This document shows, piece by piece, positions 24,177 to 31,432 of a stretch of 64,000 nucleotides of DNA. Below the pieces are notes generated by a model, which worked only from the letters and a program-made list of their open reading frames with translations, was not told the DNA's origin and made no database searches. Made by a program: the position numbers and the translations under genes. The stretch is from Lachnospiraceae bacterium (lineage in GTDB: Bacteria; Bacillota; Clostridia; Lachnospirales; Bianqueaceae). Positions within the stretch are counted from its first letter, which is position 1. Each line of letters begins with the position of its first letter. The stretch covers positions 1 through 64,000 of the forward strand of contig JAAWDX010000003.1 of the NCBI GenBank assembly GCA_022794035.1, in the 5' to 3' direction.

Positions 24177-25235
24177 ATGATGAATCAGGATTTTTCTTTT
24201 GTCGACGAGATCTGTCGTGCATATATTGATAAAGGCTATTTCCCTTCAGTAGTAGTAGGTATTTTTGATAAGGAGGGTACACTGTATCGCACAGCATTAG
24301 GGGATAACCCCACCCACACATCCGTGCGGCAGCCCGTAAACCCAGACACTATATATGATGTGGCTTCTATGACCAAAATCGCAACATCTACACAGATTTT
24401 GCTGTTAATGGATGCCGGCCAGCTTACGCTGGAAACCACTGTGCCAGAAGTGCTGACCGAGATCAAGGCGAGACCGACCCTGTATGAGCGGCTTAAAGAT
24501 GTCACTATGTATCAGCTGCTTACTCATACATCCGGCATCATTGACTGGTATCCCTTCTATGTGCAGGCAGGGCAGGATTTTTACGATGTATTTGAATCTT
24601 TTATCGGCAGCACCGAGATCGAGCCGGGGATGGTGTATTCCGATATGAATTTCATGCTGCTGGGAAAAGTGATTGAGAAAATTCAGGGAAAACCGCTGCA
24701 GCAGTGTCAGGAAGAATTTAAACAGCTGCTTGAGGCCTCGCATATGGATTTCCTGCCTAAGGATTTCACCAATATGGCACCGTCCAGCTATGGCAACGGC
24801 ATCGAAGAAGAAATGTGCGCAGAGCGCGGGCTGACCTTTGATGGCTGGCGCAGCAAAACAGAAATTACGCTGGGCGCCGTGAATGACGGAAACGCACATT
24901 ATTTCTTTGACGGAGTCGCAGGGCATGCCGGCATTTTTGCCAATGTGGATGCCTATGAGCGTCTTGGCCGGCTGTATCTAAACAGCAGCTCGCCGCTCTT
25001 TCAGCAGTCGATGAAGGAACAGACCGATGGACGCGGGCTTGGCTGGCAGACGGGTGATATGTATCCGGCAGGCTGCGGTCATACCGGCTTTACCGGCACC
25101 TGTATCTGGGTTTGCCCGGAGAAAGGCATCGGTGCCATCGCCTTTACTAATCGGCTTTGCTATCCCGATCGGTATGGAACGAATACCAATGAATTCCGCA
25201 GAGAGCTGAACCAGGCGATTTATCAGGCGCTTTAA
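24177..25235 (+). CDS. Serine hydrolase of the beta-lactamase/PBP class C family
   Basis: A 352-residue protein of the class C beta-lactamase/esterase fold. The nucleophile motif SxxK is 'SMTK' (residues 64-67), the second motif is 'YSD' in 'MVYSDMNFMLLGKVIE', and 'GHTGFTG' near the C-terminus replaces KTG. No signal peptide is evident, so it is probably a cytoplasmic esterase or peptidase rather than a drug-resistance beta-lactamase. Ribosome site AAGGAG lies 6 bases before ATG. The MerR gene follows after about 20 bases in the same direction. Confidence 0.88.
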   Translation: MMNQDFSFVDEICRAYIDKGYFPSVVVGIFDKEGTLYRTALGDNPTHTSVRQPVNPDTIYDVASMTKIATSTQILLLMDAGQLTLETTVPEVLTEIKARPTLYERLKDVTMYQLLTHTSGIIDWYPFYVQAGQDFYDVFESFIGSTEIEPGMVYSDMNFMLLGKVIEKIQGKPLQQCQEEFKQLLEASHMDFLPKDFTNMAPSSYGNGIEEEMCAERGLTFDGWRSKTEITLGAVNDGNAHYFFDGVAGHAGIFANVDAYERLGRLYLNSSSPLFQQSMKEQTDGRGLGWQTGDMYPAGCGHTGFTGTCIWVCPEKGIGAIAFTNRLCYPDRYGTNTNEFRRELNQAIYQAL

Positions 25236-25257
25236 TGCGAAAGGGACGGTGATTGCA

Positions 25258-25623
25258 GTGACGATTGCACAGGTCAGTGAAAAATATCATATAACGGCCG
25301 ATACGCTGCGGTATTATGAAAAGATCGGGCTGATTCCGCCGGTCAACCGTAATAAAAACGGAGTGCGGGATTATACAGAGGAAAACTGTAGATGGGTCGA
25401 ATTTATCAAGTGCATGCGCTGTGCAGGACTGCAGATCGAAGCGCTGGTTAGCTACGTAAAGCTATTTAAAGAAGGGGACGCGACAGCGCAGGAGCGCTTG
25501 CAGATCCTTTTAGAGCAGCGGCAGCGCCTGACTGAGCGGATGCAGGAGATGCAGGAGGCGCTGGAGCATTTGGACGATAAAATTGAACGATATGATGTAC
25601 TGCAAAAAGCAGGCTGTATGTAA
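25258..25623 (+). CDS. MerR family transcriptional regulator
   Basis: A 121-residue regulator with the N-terminal winged HTH 'TADTLRYYEKIGLIPPVNR' and a C-terminal dimerisation coiled coil ('LEQRQRLTERMQEMQEALEH'). This short form lacks a large effector domain; relatives near aldo/keto reductases and flavoproteins respond to electrophiles or redox stress. GTG at 25258 is preferred because AAAGGGA lies about 11 bases upstream; GTG at 25249 is too close. Closely follows the serine hydrolase. Confidence 0.88.
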   Translation: MTIAQVSEKYHITADTLRYYEKIGLIPPVNRNKNGVRDYTEENCRWVEFIKCMRCAGLQIEALVSYVKLFKEGDATAQERLQILLEQRQRLTERMQEMQEALEHLDDKIERYDVLQKAGCM

Positions 25624-25652
25624 GAAATCAAATAAAATCAGGAGGTAAAATC

Positions 25653-25733
25653 ATGTTAGATATTCGAAGAGTAGAAAGAAGAGTAAGTCATCAGAAGAAG
25701 GAAATAAACAAGTGTCAAAGTCCGACGGTATAG
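25653..25733 (+). CDS. Possible 26-residue small protein
   Basis: ATG at 25653 is preceded by a full AGGAGG (25640-25645) at ideal spacing and opens a 26-codon frame (MLDIRRVERRVSHQKKEINK...) ending at a TAG. The peptide is very basic and charged. It could be a real small protein, a leader peptide for the RNA at 25704 (which it enters by 30 bases), or the remnant of a lost gene after merR. No homology recognised. Confidence 0.4.
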   Translation: MLDIRRVERRVSHQKKEINKCQSPTV

Positions 25734-25800
25734 TGAGGGCACGGTGAGCCTTTAATCACTGCCTACCCTGCTGCGCTGTCGGGTACAGGCCCTTGTTTAT
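25704..25800 (+). ncRNA. Candidate structured RNA between merR and a Mor-like gene
   Basis: Nested helices are visible: P1 ATAAACAAG (25704-25712) with CTTGTTTAT (25792-25800); P2 TCCGAC (25721-25726) with GTCGGG (25778-25783); P3 GGTA (25727-25730) with TACC (25764-25767), continued by AGTGA (25732-25736) with TCACT (25756-25760); and P4 GGC/GCC (25738-25740, 25748-25750). GGGC at 25737-25740 could instead pair with GCCC at 25789-25792. I could not match it to a known riboswitch. The strand is uncertain because the helices read equally on the minus strand. Confidence 0.55.
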
Positions 25801-25838
25801 CTAAGCGATTATTTAGGATAGATGAGGAGCAAGGATAG

Positions 25839-26108
25839 ATGAAATATTTGAATGCAGCAGAGATATTGCCGGCAGAGCTGATTCGGGAAATCCAAAAGCA
25901 TGTCAGCGGCAATTTAATATATATTCCCAATGCTTACAGCCCCAAAAAGTGGGGAGAAAAAAGCGGTTCCAGAGAATACTACCGCAAACGTAATCAGGCG
26001 ATTTGCGCAGCTTATCAAGAGGGAGTCAAGATGGAAGAGCTGACCAAGCAGTATGGGTTAGCGTATGACACCATCCGCCGTATTATTTATGGGAATATCA
26101 CAAAATAA
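25839..26108 (+). CDS. Mor/CD3324-like small DNA-binding protein
   Basis: An 89-residue protein resembling clostridial 'CD3324 family' proteins related to the Mor phage middle-operon activator. 'LPAELIREIQKHVSGNLIYI' is the N-terminal helix region, 'KKWGEKSGSREYYRKRNQAI' the linker, and 'MEELTKQYGLAYDTIRRIIY' a C-terminal HTH. No phage genes are nearby, so it is a chromosomal relative with unknown targets. The ribosome region is GAGGAGCAAGG. The structured RNA lies immediately upstream. Confidence 0.8.
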   Translation: MKYLNAAEILPAELIREIQKHVSGNLIYIPNAYSPKKWGEKSGSREYYRKRNQAICAAYQEGVKMEELTKQYGLAYDTIRRIIYGNITK

Positions 26109-26114
26109 ACAATA

Positions 26115-26156
26115 AAAAAGGACAAACGGAGTAATGTCGTTTGTCCTTTTATTTTT
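26115..26156. terminator. Bidirectional terminator
   Basis: Arms AAAAAGGACAAACG (26115-26128) and CGTTTGTCCTTTT (26138-26150), with T-runs on both sides, between the Mor-like gene and the convergent Nim-like gene. Confidence 0.9.
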
Positions 26157-26656
26157 TAAGCATTTTCCTGTTTTTTCCTCACCAGCTCAATGGCCTGCTT
26201 GCCGGTCAGATGCTCTACGATCATTTCCAGAACGCATACCGAATCCCAAGATTTTTCAATTTCATGGCTGCGGTTTTCCTCTGTGTCATCGGGCGCATAT
26301 TTTAGAGCCAGCTTCTGCAAGGCAAGCATCCGCTCCGTATGATCCTGAAGAAAACGGATCCGGCCAAAAGCGATTGCACTGCGAAAATGCGTTGTATAAG
26401 TCTCAGGAATGACTTCATCCTGATCAATCACACAAAAAGAAACCTCATTCTTTTTGCGCAGCGCGTCGATCTTATGACCTGTCTTGGCCGAATGAAAAAA
26501 GATGCGACCCTCGTCATAGACATAGCTCATCGGCAGCGCATAAGGATACGGCTCGTCTCCCATGAGCGCAAGCACGCCAGAGGTTCCTGCCTTCATAATA
26601 GCAATACAATCATCAAGAGGCAGCTGCTGGCCGCTTCTTCTCATTTCTCGAATCAT
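26156..26656 (-). CDS. Nim-type flavin-binding pyridoxamine-phosphate-oxidase family protein
   Basis: A 166-residue split-barrel flavoprotein. 'GVLALMGDEPYPYALPMSYV' and 'IFFHSAKTGHKIDAL' match the family that includes NimA nitroimidazole reductases and many uncharacterised anaerobe flavoproteins. FMN binding is expected; resistance is only a possibility, since such genes are common housekeeping members in Clostridia. Ribosome site AAAGGGA lies 8 bases before ATG on the minus strand. Single gene, convergent with the Mor-like gene. Confidence 0.85.
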   Translation of the reverse strand: MIREMRRSGQQLPLDDCIAIMKAGTSGVLALMGDEPYPYALPMSYVYDEGRIFFHSAKTGHKIDALRKKNEVSFCVIDQDEVIPETYTTHFRSAIAFGRIRFLQDHTERMLALQKLALKYAPDDTEENRSHEIEKSWDSVCVLEMIVEHLTGKQAIELVRKKQENA

Positions 26657-26740
26657 ACGATTTCCCTTTCTCTTTTGGTATCACATATTTATGCCTATCA
26701 TAAGTGAAAAGCCATCAAAAGTCAAGAAAAGAAGCGCAGC

Positions 26741-27799
26741 TCATGGACGATAGCGCAGCCATTTGGGCGGAAGGGAACAGGCAGAGAACCCTTCGCGCCA
26801 TGCGCGCAAAAGAGATTGAGCGAATGCCGTTAGGGGGACGGCTGTCAGAAGCAGCCAGAGATTTCCCAGAGAGGCGGCCGCTGTGATGACGGCGAGGACC
26901 CAAAAGGGGGACAGGCCGGAGGAACTGCTCAAAAAGTGAGGACTGAGAAACAGGTTGTCGATTTGCTGCCAGAGCAGGAGCAGGCAGCAGGTGACGATCA
27001 TTTCGGGCAGCCCATATAAAAAGGAAAGGAAGGAGCAAAGCAGGATGCCGAGCAGGGGACCGATAAATGGAATCAGATTGGCGAAAAAGGTGAGCAGCCC
27101 CATGAAAAGGGGAGAGGGGATGGAGAGGCGGAAGAGAAGGTTGGCGGCCATGCTGCTGAAGAAGATGGCAGCGGCCTGGATCAGGCTGAGGAGGAGCTTG
27201 GAGCTGATGAAGGCGCGGAAGGCGCGGTCTAGCAGGCTGAGAATAAGCAGGGAGCGCTCGGCGGCAGCAACCGGCAGGAGATGATAGAGGGAAGCGGCAG
27301 TGGCTTCGCCTAAGGAGTGGTGCGTGAGGAGAAAATAAAAGGACATGATAAGAGCGATGAAAAAGGAACCGAGACCGCTGAGGAGCGAGGAGAGGGAAGT
27401 GAGCAGATCGAAAAGACTTCCCAGAAATTCGGGCAGCTTTTCGAGAAAAGGCTGCAGGTAGGCGCTGAGTGAAAGCTGTGCATATAGGGCCGGGAGGCTG
27501 CCGAGCAGATCGGACAGTGCCTGCAACAAATCGGGAATAAGGAAAAGGAGAAGGAGTGCGAGAAAGGCAAAAAAGCCTAAATAGGTGAGCAGCAGTGAGA
27601 GCAGGCGGGGAAGGCGGAGGGTATCGCTGAAAAAGTTGACAATGGGTTCTAGGAGATAGATGCAGGCAGCTGCAGCTAAAAGCGGATGCAGACAGGTGAT
27701 GATCAGGGCAAGGCCGCCTTTTTCAAATAATAGATAAAGGCCTGTTAACAGGATGAGTAAGGGGAAATGACGGGAACAGGAGGAAAAAAAGGATTTCAT
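26741..27799 (-). CDS. AI-2E family permease
   Basis: A 352-residue very hydrophobic protein with about seven or eight membrane segments and a soluble insert around residues 85-135 that is amphipathic. 'LIPFIGPLLGILLC' and the following 'LPEMIVTCCLLLLWQQIDNL' are the conserved core of the AI-2E/PerM (UPF0118) family. Members include Na+/H+ antiporters and putative signal exporters, so substrate is unknown. It is Leu/Ser-rich, giving a GA-rich plus strand. Ribosome site GAGGT is before the ATG. Single gene. Confidence 0.85.
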   Translation of the reverse strand: MKSFFSSCSRHFPLLILLTGLYLLFEKGGLALIITCLHPLLAAAACIYLLEPIVNFFSDTLRLPRLLSLLLTYLGFFAFLALLLLFLIPDLLQALSDLLGSLPALYAQLSLSAYLQPFLEKLPEFLGSLFDLLTSLSSLLSGLGSFFIALIMSFYFLLTHHSLGEATAASLYHLLPVAAAERSLLILSLLDRAFRAFISSKLLLSLIQAAAIFFSSMAANLLFRLSIPSPLFMGLLTFFANLIPFIGPLLGILLCSFLSFLYGLPEMIVTCCLLLLWQQIDNLFLSPHFLSSSSGLSPFWVLAVITAAASLGNLWLLLTAVPLTAFAQSLLRAWREGFSACSLPPKWLRYRP

Positions 27800-27898
27800 A
27801 GCACGTACCTCGGGATGAATTAAAATGCCGCATAAAATAGCTTGTCATTTCTTTTATAATATGTGGCAAAATTCGGAATTATGAATTGCCGTTTTTGG

Positions 27899-27927
27899 TT
27901 GACGATTCAGACAACTAGGTATATAAT
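27899..27927 (+). promoter_or_regulatory. Promoter of pgi
   Basis: TTGACG (27899-27904), 17-base spacer, perfect TATAAT (27922-27927), with a short leader of about 30 bases. Confidence 0.85.
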
Positions 27928-27964
27928 TATGTATCGATGTCAATTGAAACCGGAGGTTAAGAAA

Positions 27965-29401
27965 ATGGCACGCTACGAAAAAGAAGACTTTAAGAGAAAT
28001 ATGAAAATTCGCTTGAACTTTAACAATATGATGGAGAAGTTTGTGGGCGAAAAAGGCATTACCGAGGCGGAGCTGGCAGCTTTATCCGAAAAGATTGATT
28101 TGGCGGAAGCTGCGATGGTGCAAAAGCGCAAAGAGGGCGGCATGGATTGGAGAGATCTGCCGTATAATCAGGCTGAGGTGGTAGAGGATATCCTCTGCTA
28201 TGCCAATGAAGTGAAGGATCAGTTTGAAGCCTTTGTTGTGCTGGGCATCGGCGGATCTGCGCTGGGTCCTATTGCGCTGCAGCAGGCGATTAACCATCCG
28301 TATTATAATGAGCTGCCGCGTGAAAAGCGCGGAGGCTGGCCTAAGTTTTATGTAGCGGATAATGTGGATCCGGAACGGCTGGTGTATCTGTTTGATACCA
28401 TCGATCCGGCAACAACGCTGTTTAATGTAACCTCTAAATCCGGCGGCACCTCAGAGACCATGTCGCAGTTCATGATCATTAAAGAGATGCTGGAGGAAAG
28501 GCTGGGCAAGGAAGAGGCGGCCAAGCATATCGTCTGCACGACGGATGCGGTGAAGGGCAATTTGCGTCCGATCTGCGAAGAGGAAGGCTATAAGAGCTTT
28601 GTGATTCCGGCAGGCGTGGGCGGTCGTTTTTCTGAGCTGACCCCGGTTGGCTTGCTGCCAGCCGCAATGGCAGGAATTGATATCCGGGAGCTTTTGGCAG
28701 GCGCTGCCTATATGGATGAGCTGTGTCAGGATGAAAATACCTATACTAACATTGGCTTTATGTATGCAATTCTAAGCTATATTGCCATGCAGCAGGGAAA
28801 GAACATTCAGGTTATGATGCCTTATGCTGATTCCCTGAAATATATGTCCGACTGGTTTGCTCAGCTTTGGGCAGAATCTCTGGGCAAAAAATTCGGCAAC
28901 GACGGCAGCGTCGTGAATGCAGGCCAGACGCCGGTGAAGGCGCTTGGAGTGACGGATCAGCATTCGCAGGTGCAGCTGTATGCGGAGGGGCCGTTTGACA
29001 AGATGATTGTTTTCTTAGGCGTAGACCGGTATCGGGAAACGATTACGATCCCCAAAATCTATCAGGAGATTCCGTCTCTGGGATTTTTAGGCGGCGCTAC
29101 GCAAAATCAGCTCATTTTAACGGAGCAGATGGCAACGGAGTATGCACTTTTAAAGGCCGGGAAAATGAACATGACGATCACACTTCCAGAGGTTAATGAA
29201 TTTACAATTGGCCAGCTGCTTTATATGTTTGAGGTAGCCACGGCCTTTGCCGGAGAGCTGCTGCAGATCAATGCCTTTGATCAGCCAGGCGTAGAGGGCG
29301 GCAAAAATGCCACTTATGCGATGTTTGGCCGGCCGGGCTATGAAGAAGTGAAGGCGGAGCTCGATGCGCGCCCGCAGGCGGAGGCAAAGTATATTATTTA
29401 A
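27965..29401 (+). CDS. pgi: Glucose-6-phosphate isomerase
   Basis: A 478-residue SIS-fold enzyme interconverting glucose-6-P and fructose-6-P in glycolysis. 'VVLGIGGSALGP' and 'SKSGGTSETMSQF' are the phosphate-binding loops (about residues 94 and 157), 'GVGGRFSELTPVGLLPAAMAG' follows, and the catalytic region is near 'QYAEGPFDKMI'-type and 'QPGVEGGKNATYA' segments. Start was set at 27965 behind GGAGG; upstream in-frame codons cross the promoter. Transcribed from its own promoter; length normal for the Firmicutes form. Confidence 0.95.
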   Translation: MARYEKEDFKRNMKIRLNFNNMMEKFVGEKGITEAELAALSEKIDLAEAAMVQKRKEGGMDWRDLPYNQAEVVEDILCYANEVKDQFEAFVVLGIGGSALGPIALQQAINHPYYNELPREKRGGWPKFYVADNVDPERLVYLFDTIDPATTLFNVTSKSGGTSETMSQFMIIKEMLEERLGKEEAAKHIVCTTDAVKGNLRPICEEEGYKSFVIPAGVGGRFSELTPVGLLPAAMAGIDIRELLAGAAYMDELCQDENTYTNIGFMYAILSYIAMQQGKNIQVMMPYADSLKYMSDWFAQLWAESLGKKFGNDGSVVNAGQTPVKALGVTDQHSQVQLYAEGPFDKMIVFLGVDRYRETITIPKIYQEIPSLGFLGGATQNQLILTEQMATEYALLKAGKMNMTITLPEVNEFTIGQLLYMFEVATAFAGELLQINAFDQPGVEGGKNATYAMFGRPGYEEVKAELDARPQAEAKYII

Positions 29402-29466
29402 AGAAAGCCTTCGTCATATGAATTATGTATAATAGGAGAACGACTTTACGGAGTTTTTCTGTTAGA

Positions 29467-29504
29467 GCAGGTTTCCTGTAGCCTGCCCCATATTTTACAG
29501 GAAA
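29467..29504 (+). promoter_or_regulatory. Two mutually exclusive hairpins before the lipoprotein gene
   Basis: GCAGG (29467-29471) pairs with CCTGC (29482-29486), while TTTCCTGTA (29472-29480) pairs with TACAGGAAA (29496-29504). The second stem spans part of the first, so only one can form. The downstream one is followed by A-rich sequence. Possible leader control or a weak pgi terminator. Confidence 0.35.
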
Positions 29505-29546
29505 AAATATTGTTAACGCTGCAAGGGCAGCAGAATGGAGAAAAAA

Positions 29547-30062
29547 ATGACCAAAAAAGTTATCAGTGTCGCTTTGGCTTTGCTCATGGTATTTTCTTTG
29601 AGCGGCTGCAAAAAGGATGAGGTGCAGGCTTACAGAGATGAGCTGAGTCCGGTTATTACAGACGTGCAGAGCATGAATCAGGACGTACAGGATACGGTGA
29701 ATGCAGTTCTGGAGGCTGTTAATAACAAAGATGAAGCAGCTTATGAGGAAAATGTAGAAAAGCTGGACAAAATCTGCAAGGATTTAAAAGAGAAATATAA
29801 CAAGATTGCCAATACGACAGCACCGGCCGAGTATGCTGAGGATCAGAAGCTTCTGCAGCAGTATGCTGAGGAAATGGACAAAATGCTGGATGCCAGCATG
29901 GAGCTGTACGGTATGGCTTATGACTATGCGGTGACCGGCAATCTGAGCGAAGAGGATGCTGCTAAGATCAACAATCTGCAGAATGAGATCAATACCTACG
30001 CAAATTCTACTACGAATTTTGATGAAGTACTCAATCGCGTGATGGGTTTAACCAGCAAATAA
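29547..30062 (+). CDS. Small lipoprotein of unknown function
   Basis: A 171-residue secreted lipoprotein. Lys-rich start, hydrophobic core 'VISVALALLMVFS' and lipobox L-S-G-C with the lipidated Cys at residue 21. The mature part is acidic and almost entirely alpha-helical with heptad character ('VQSMNQDVQDTVNAVLEAVN', 'LQQYAEEMDKMLDASMELYG'). I do not recognise a family; it could be a surface-anchored helical bundle. ATG at 29547 has GGAG 6 bases upstream; ATG at 29535 is the alternative. Single gene, followed by queG after about 40 bases. Confidence 0.75.
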   Translation: MTKKVISVALALLMVFSLSGCKKDEVQAYRDELSPVITDVQSMNQDVQDTVNAVLEAVNNKDEAAYEENVEKLDKICKDLKEKYNKIANTTAPAEYAEDQKLLQQYAEEMDKMLDASMELYGMAYDYAVTGNLSEEDAAKINNLQNEINTYANSTTNFDEVLNRVMGLTSK

Positions 30063-30102
30063 GTGTGTATTAAGCATACATCAAAATGAAGGAGGACACC
30101 CG

Positions 30103-30942
30103 GTGGAGTGGATGCAGCGGGAGCTGGCTAAAGGAAAGGAAATCATCAGGAAAGGGCTGGAGGATCAAAGCTTATTTTCTTATGCGTTTCTAAGTCCGCA
30201 GCCGCAGGAAGCATCTGAGGATATCCGCTCCATTGTGGTTGTCCTTTTTCCTTATTATGCGGGAGACAAGAAAGGCAATCTGTCATTATATTGCCGGGGA
30301 TTGGACTATCATGTGGTGACGAAACAGCGTCTTGAGCCGGTAGCCAAAGCGCTGCAGGCGTGTCTGGGCAGTGAGCTGCGTTACGGCATCTATGCAGACA
30401 CGGGACCGTTGGCAGATCGATATTTGGCGCTGCGGGCAGGCCTTGGATTTATAGGCCGCAATCAGATGCTCATTCATCCGCAGTATGGCAGCTATTTTTT
30501 TATTGCGTATATGACGTTTAACGCAGTTTTTGAGCCGGATGTGCTGCCGGCAGCCGGACGGTCAGAATGCATAGGCTGCGGGCGGTGCATTTCCCACTGT
30601 CCAGGAGGGGCGCTGCAGCCGGAAGGAGGCTTTCGGGCGGAGCGCTGCCGAAGCGGGATTACGCAGAAAAAAGGGGAGCTGGAGCCGTGGGAGATGGAAA
30701 TCTTTTACCGGGATTCTCTCATTTTTGGCTGTGATGTGTGCCAGCAGGTGTGTCCGCATAATCAGCAGGTGCCCCTATCGCCTATCCGGGAGTTTACAGA
30801 AGATCGGATTGATTTTTTAAGAGAAGAAGATCTGGAGGGGCTTTCTAAGAAACAGTTTTTACAGAAATATCCAGATAGAGCCTTTACGTGGAGAGGGCCG
30901 GAGGTTCTTAGACGGAATTTAAGGTGGATGAAGGAAAAATAG
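30103..30942 (+). CDS. queG: QueG-like epoxyqueuosine reductase (short form)
   Basis: A 279-residue iron-sulfur protein. Two ferredoxin-type [4Fe-4S] clusters are visible: 'CIGCGRCISHCPGGAL' and 'CDVCQQVCPHN'. 'DTGPLADRYLALRAGLGFIGRN' is the conserved cobalamin-domain segment with the catalytic Asp. QueG reduces epoxyqueuosine to queuosine in tRNA. At 279 residues it is about 100 shorter than the E. coli enzyme, lacking the C-terminal HEAT extension; such short forms are usual in Clostridia. GTG start with GGAGG 7 bases upstream. The CYTH gene follows after 14 bases. Confidence 0.86.
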   Translation: MEWMQRELAKGKEIIRKGLEDQSLFSYAFLSPQPQEASEDIRSIVVVLFPYYAGDKKGNLSLYCRGLDYHVVTKQRLEPVAKALQACLGSELRYGIYADTGPLADRYLALRAGLGFIGRNQMLIHPQYGSYFFIAYMTFNAVFEPDVLPAAGRSECIGCGRCISHCPGGALQPEGGFRAERCRSGITQKKGELEPWEMEIFYRDSLIFGCDVCQQVCPHNQQVPLSPIREFTEDRIDFLREEDLEGLSKKQFLQKYPDRAFTWRGPEVLRRNLRWMKEK

Positions 30943-30956
30943 CCGGGGAGCCGGAG

Positions 30957-31412
30957 ATGGAAATTGAAAAGAAATATTTAGTGAAGGAGCTGCCCGAACG
31001 GCTGGAGGCATTTTCCCACAGCCGTCTGACGCAGAGCTATATCAGCCGGAACCCTGTAATTCGGCTGAGAAAAATAGAGACAGAGCAAGGCTGCTCTTAT
31101 GTGTTAACGGTCAAAGGGGAGGGGCTTTCTGTGCGGCAGGAATTTGAGCTGCCGCTGACGCGGGAGGCATATGAAGATTTATCCCGTAAAACAGAGGGCC
31201 GTATTTTGGAAAAGGTGCGATATCGTATTCCTCTGGCGCAGGGGTATACGGCAGAGCTGGATCAGTTTGAAGGGGAGCTGAGCGGACTTATTTTGGTGGA
31301 GGTAGAGTTTCCGTCAGAAGCGGAGATGAATGCCTTTGTACCGCCAGTCTGGTTTGGCGAGGATGTATCAGAAAGTAGGAAGTATCATAACAGCGTATTA
31401 TCAGAAGGCTGA
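30957..31412 (+). CDS. CYTH domain protein (triphosphatase-like)
   Basis: A 151-residue single-domain CYTH protein. The signature ExExK is present as 'MEIEKKYLV' at the N-terminus, with further charged tunnel residues in 'RLRKIETEQGCSYVLTVKGEG' and 'LVEVEFPSE'. CYTH proteins hydrolyse inorganic triphosphate or thiamine triphosphate; which one is unknown here. Start is placed at 30957 because GGGGAG lies 8 bases upstream and the family motif begins there. Probably co-transcribed with queG and the Sel1 gene. Confidence 0.86.
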   Translation: MEIEKKYLVKELPERLEAFSHSRLTQSYISRNPVIRLRKIETEQGCSYVLTVKGEGLSVRQEFELPLTREAYEDLSRKTEGRILEKVRYRIPLAQGYTAELDQFEGELSGLILVEVEFPSEAEMNAFVPPVWFGEDVSESRKYHNSVLSEG

Positions 31413-31432
31413 TTACAATACGGAGAAAGCAT

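Noticed and set aside
25704..25800. RNA considered as a c-di-GMP, guanidine-II or cobalamin riboswitch
   Set aside because: Short matches (ACGG loop, GCC.ACTG-like words) do not sit in the helix order those classes require.
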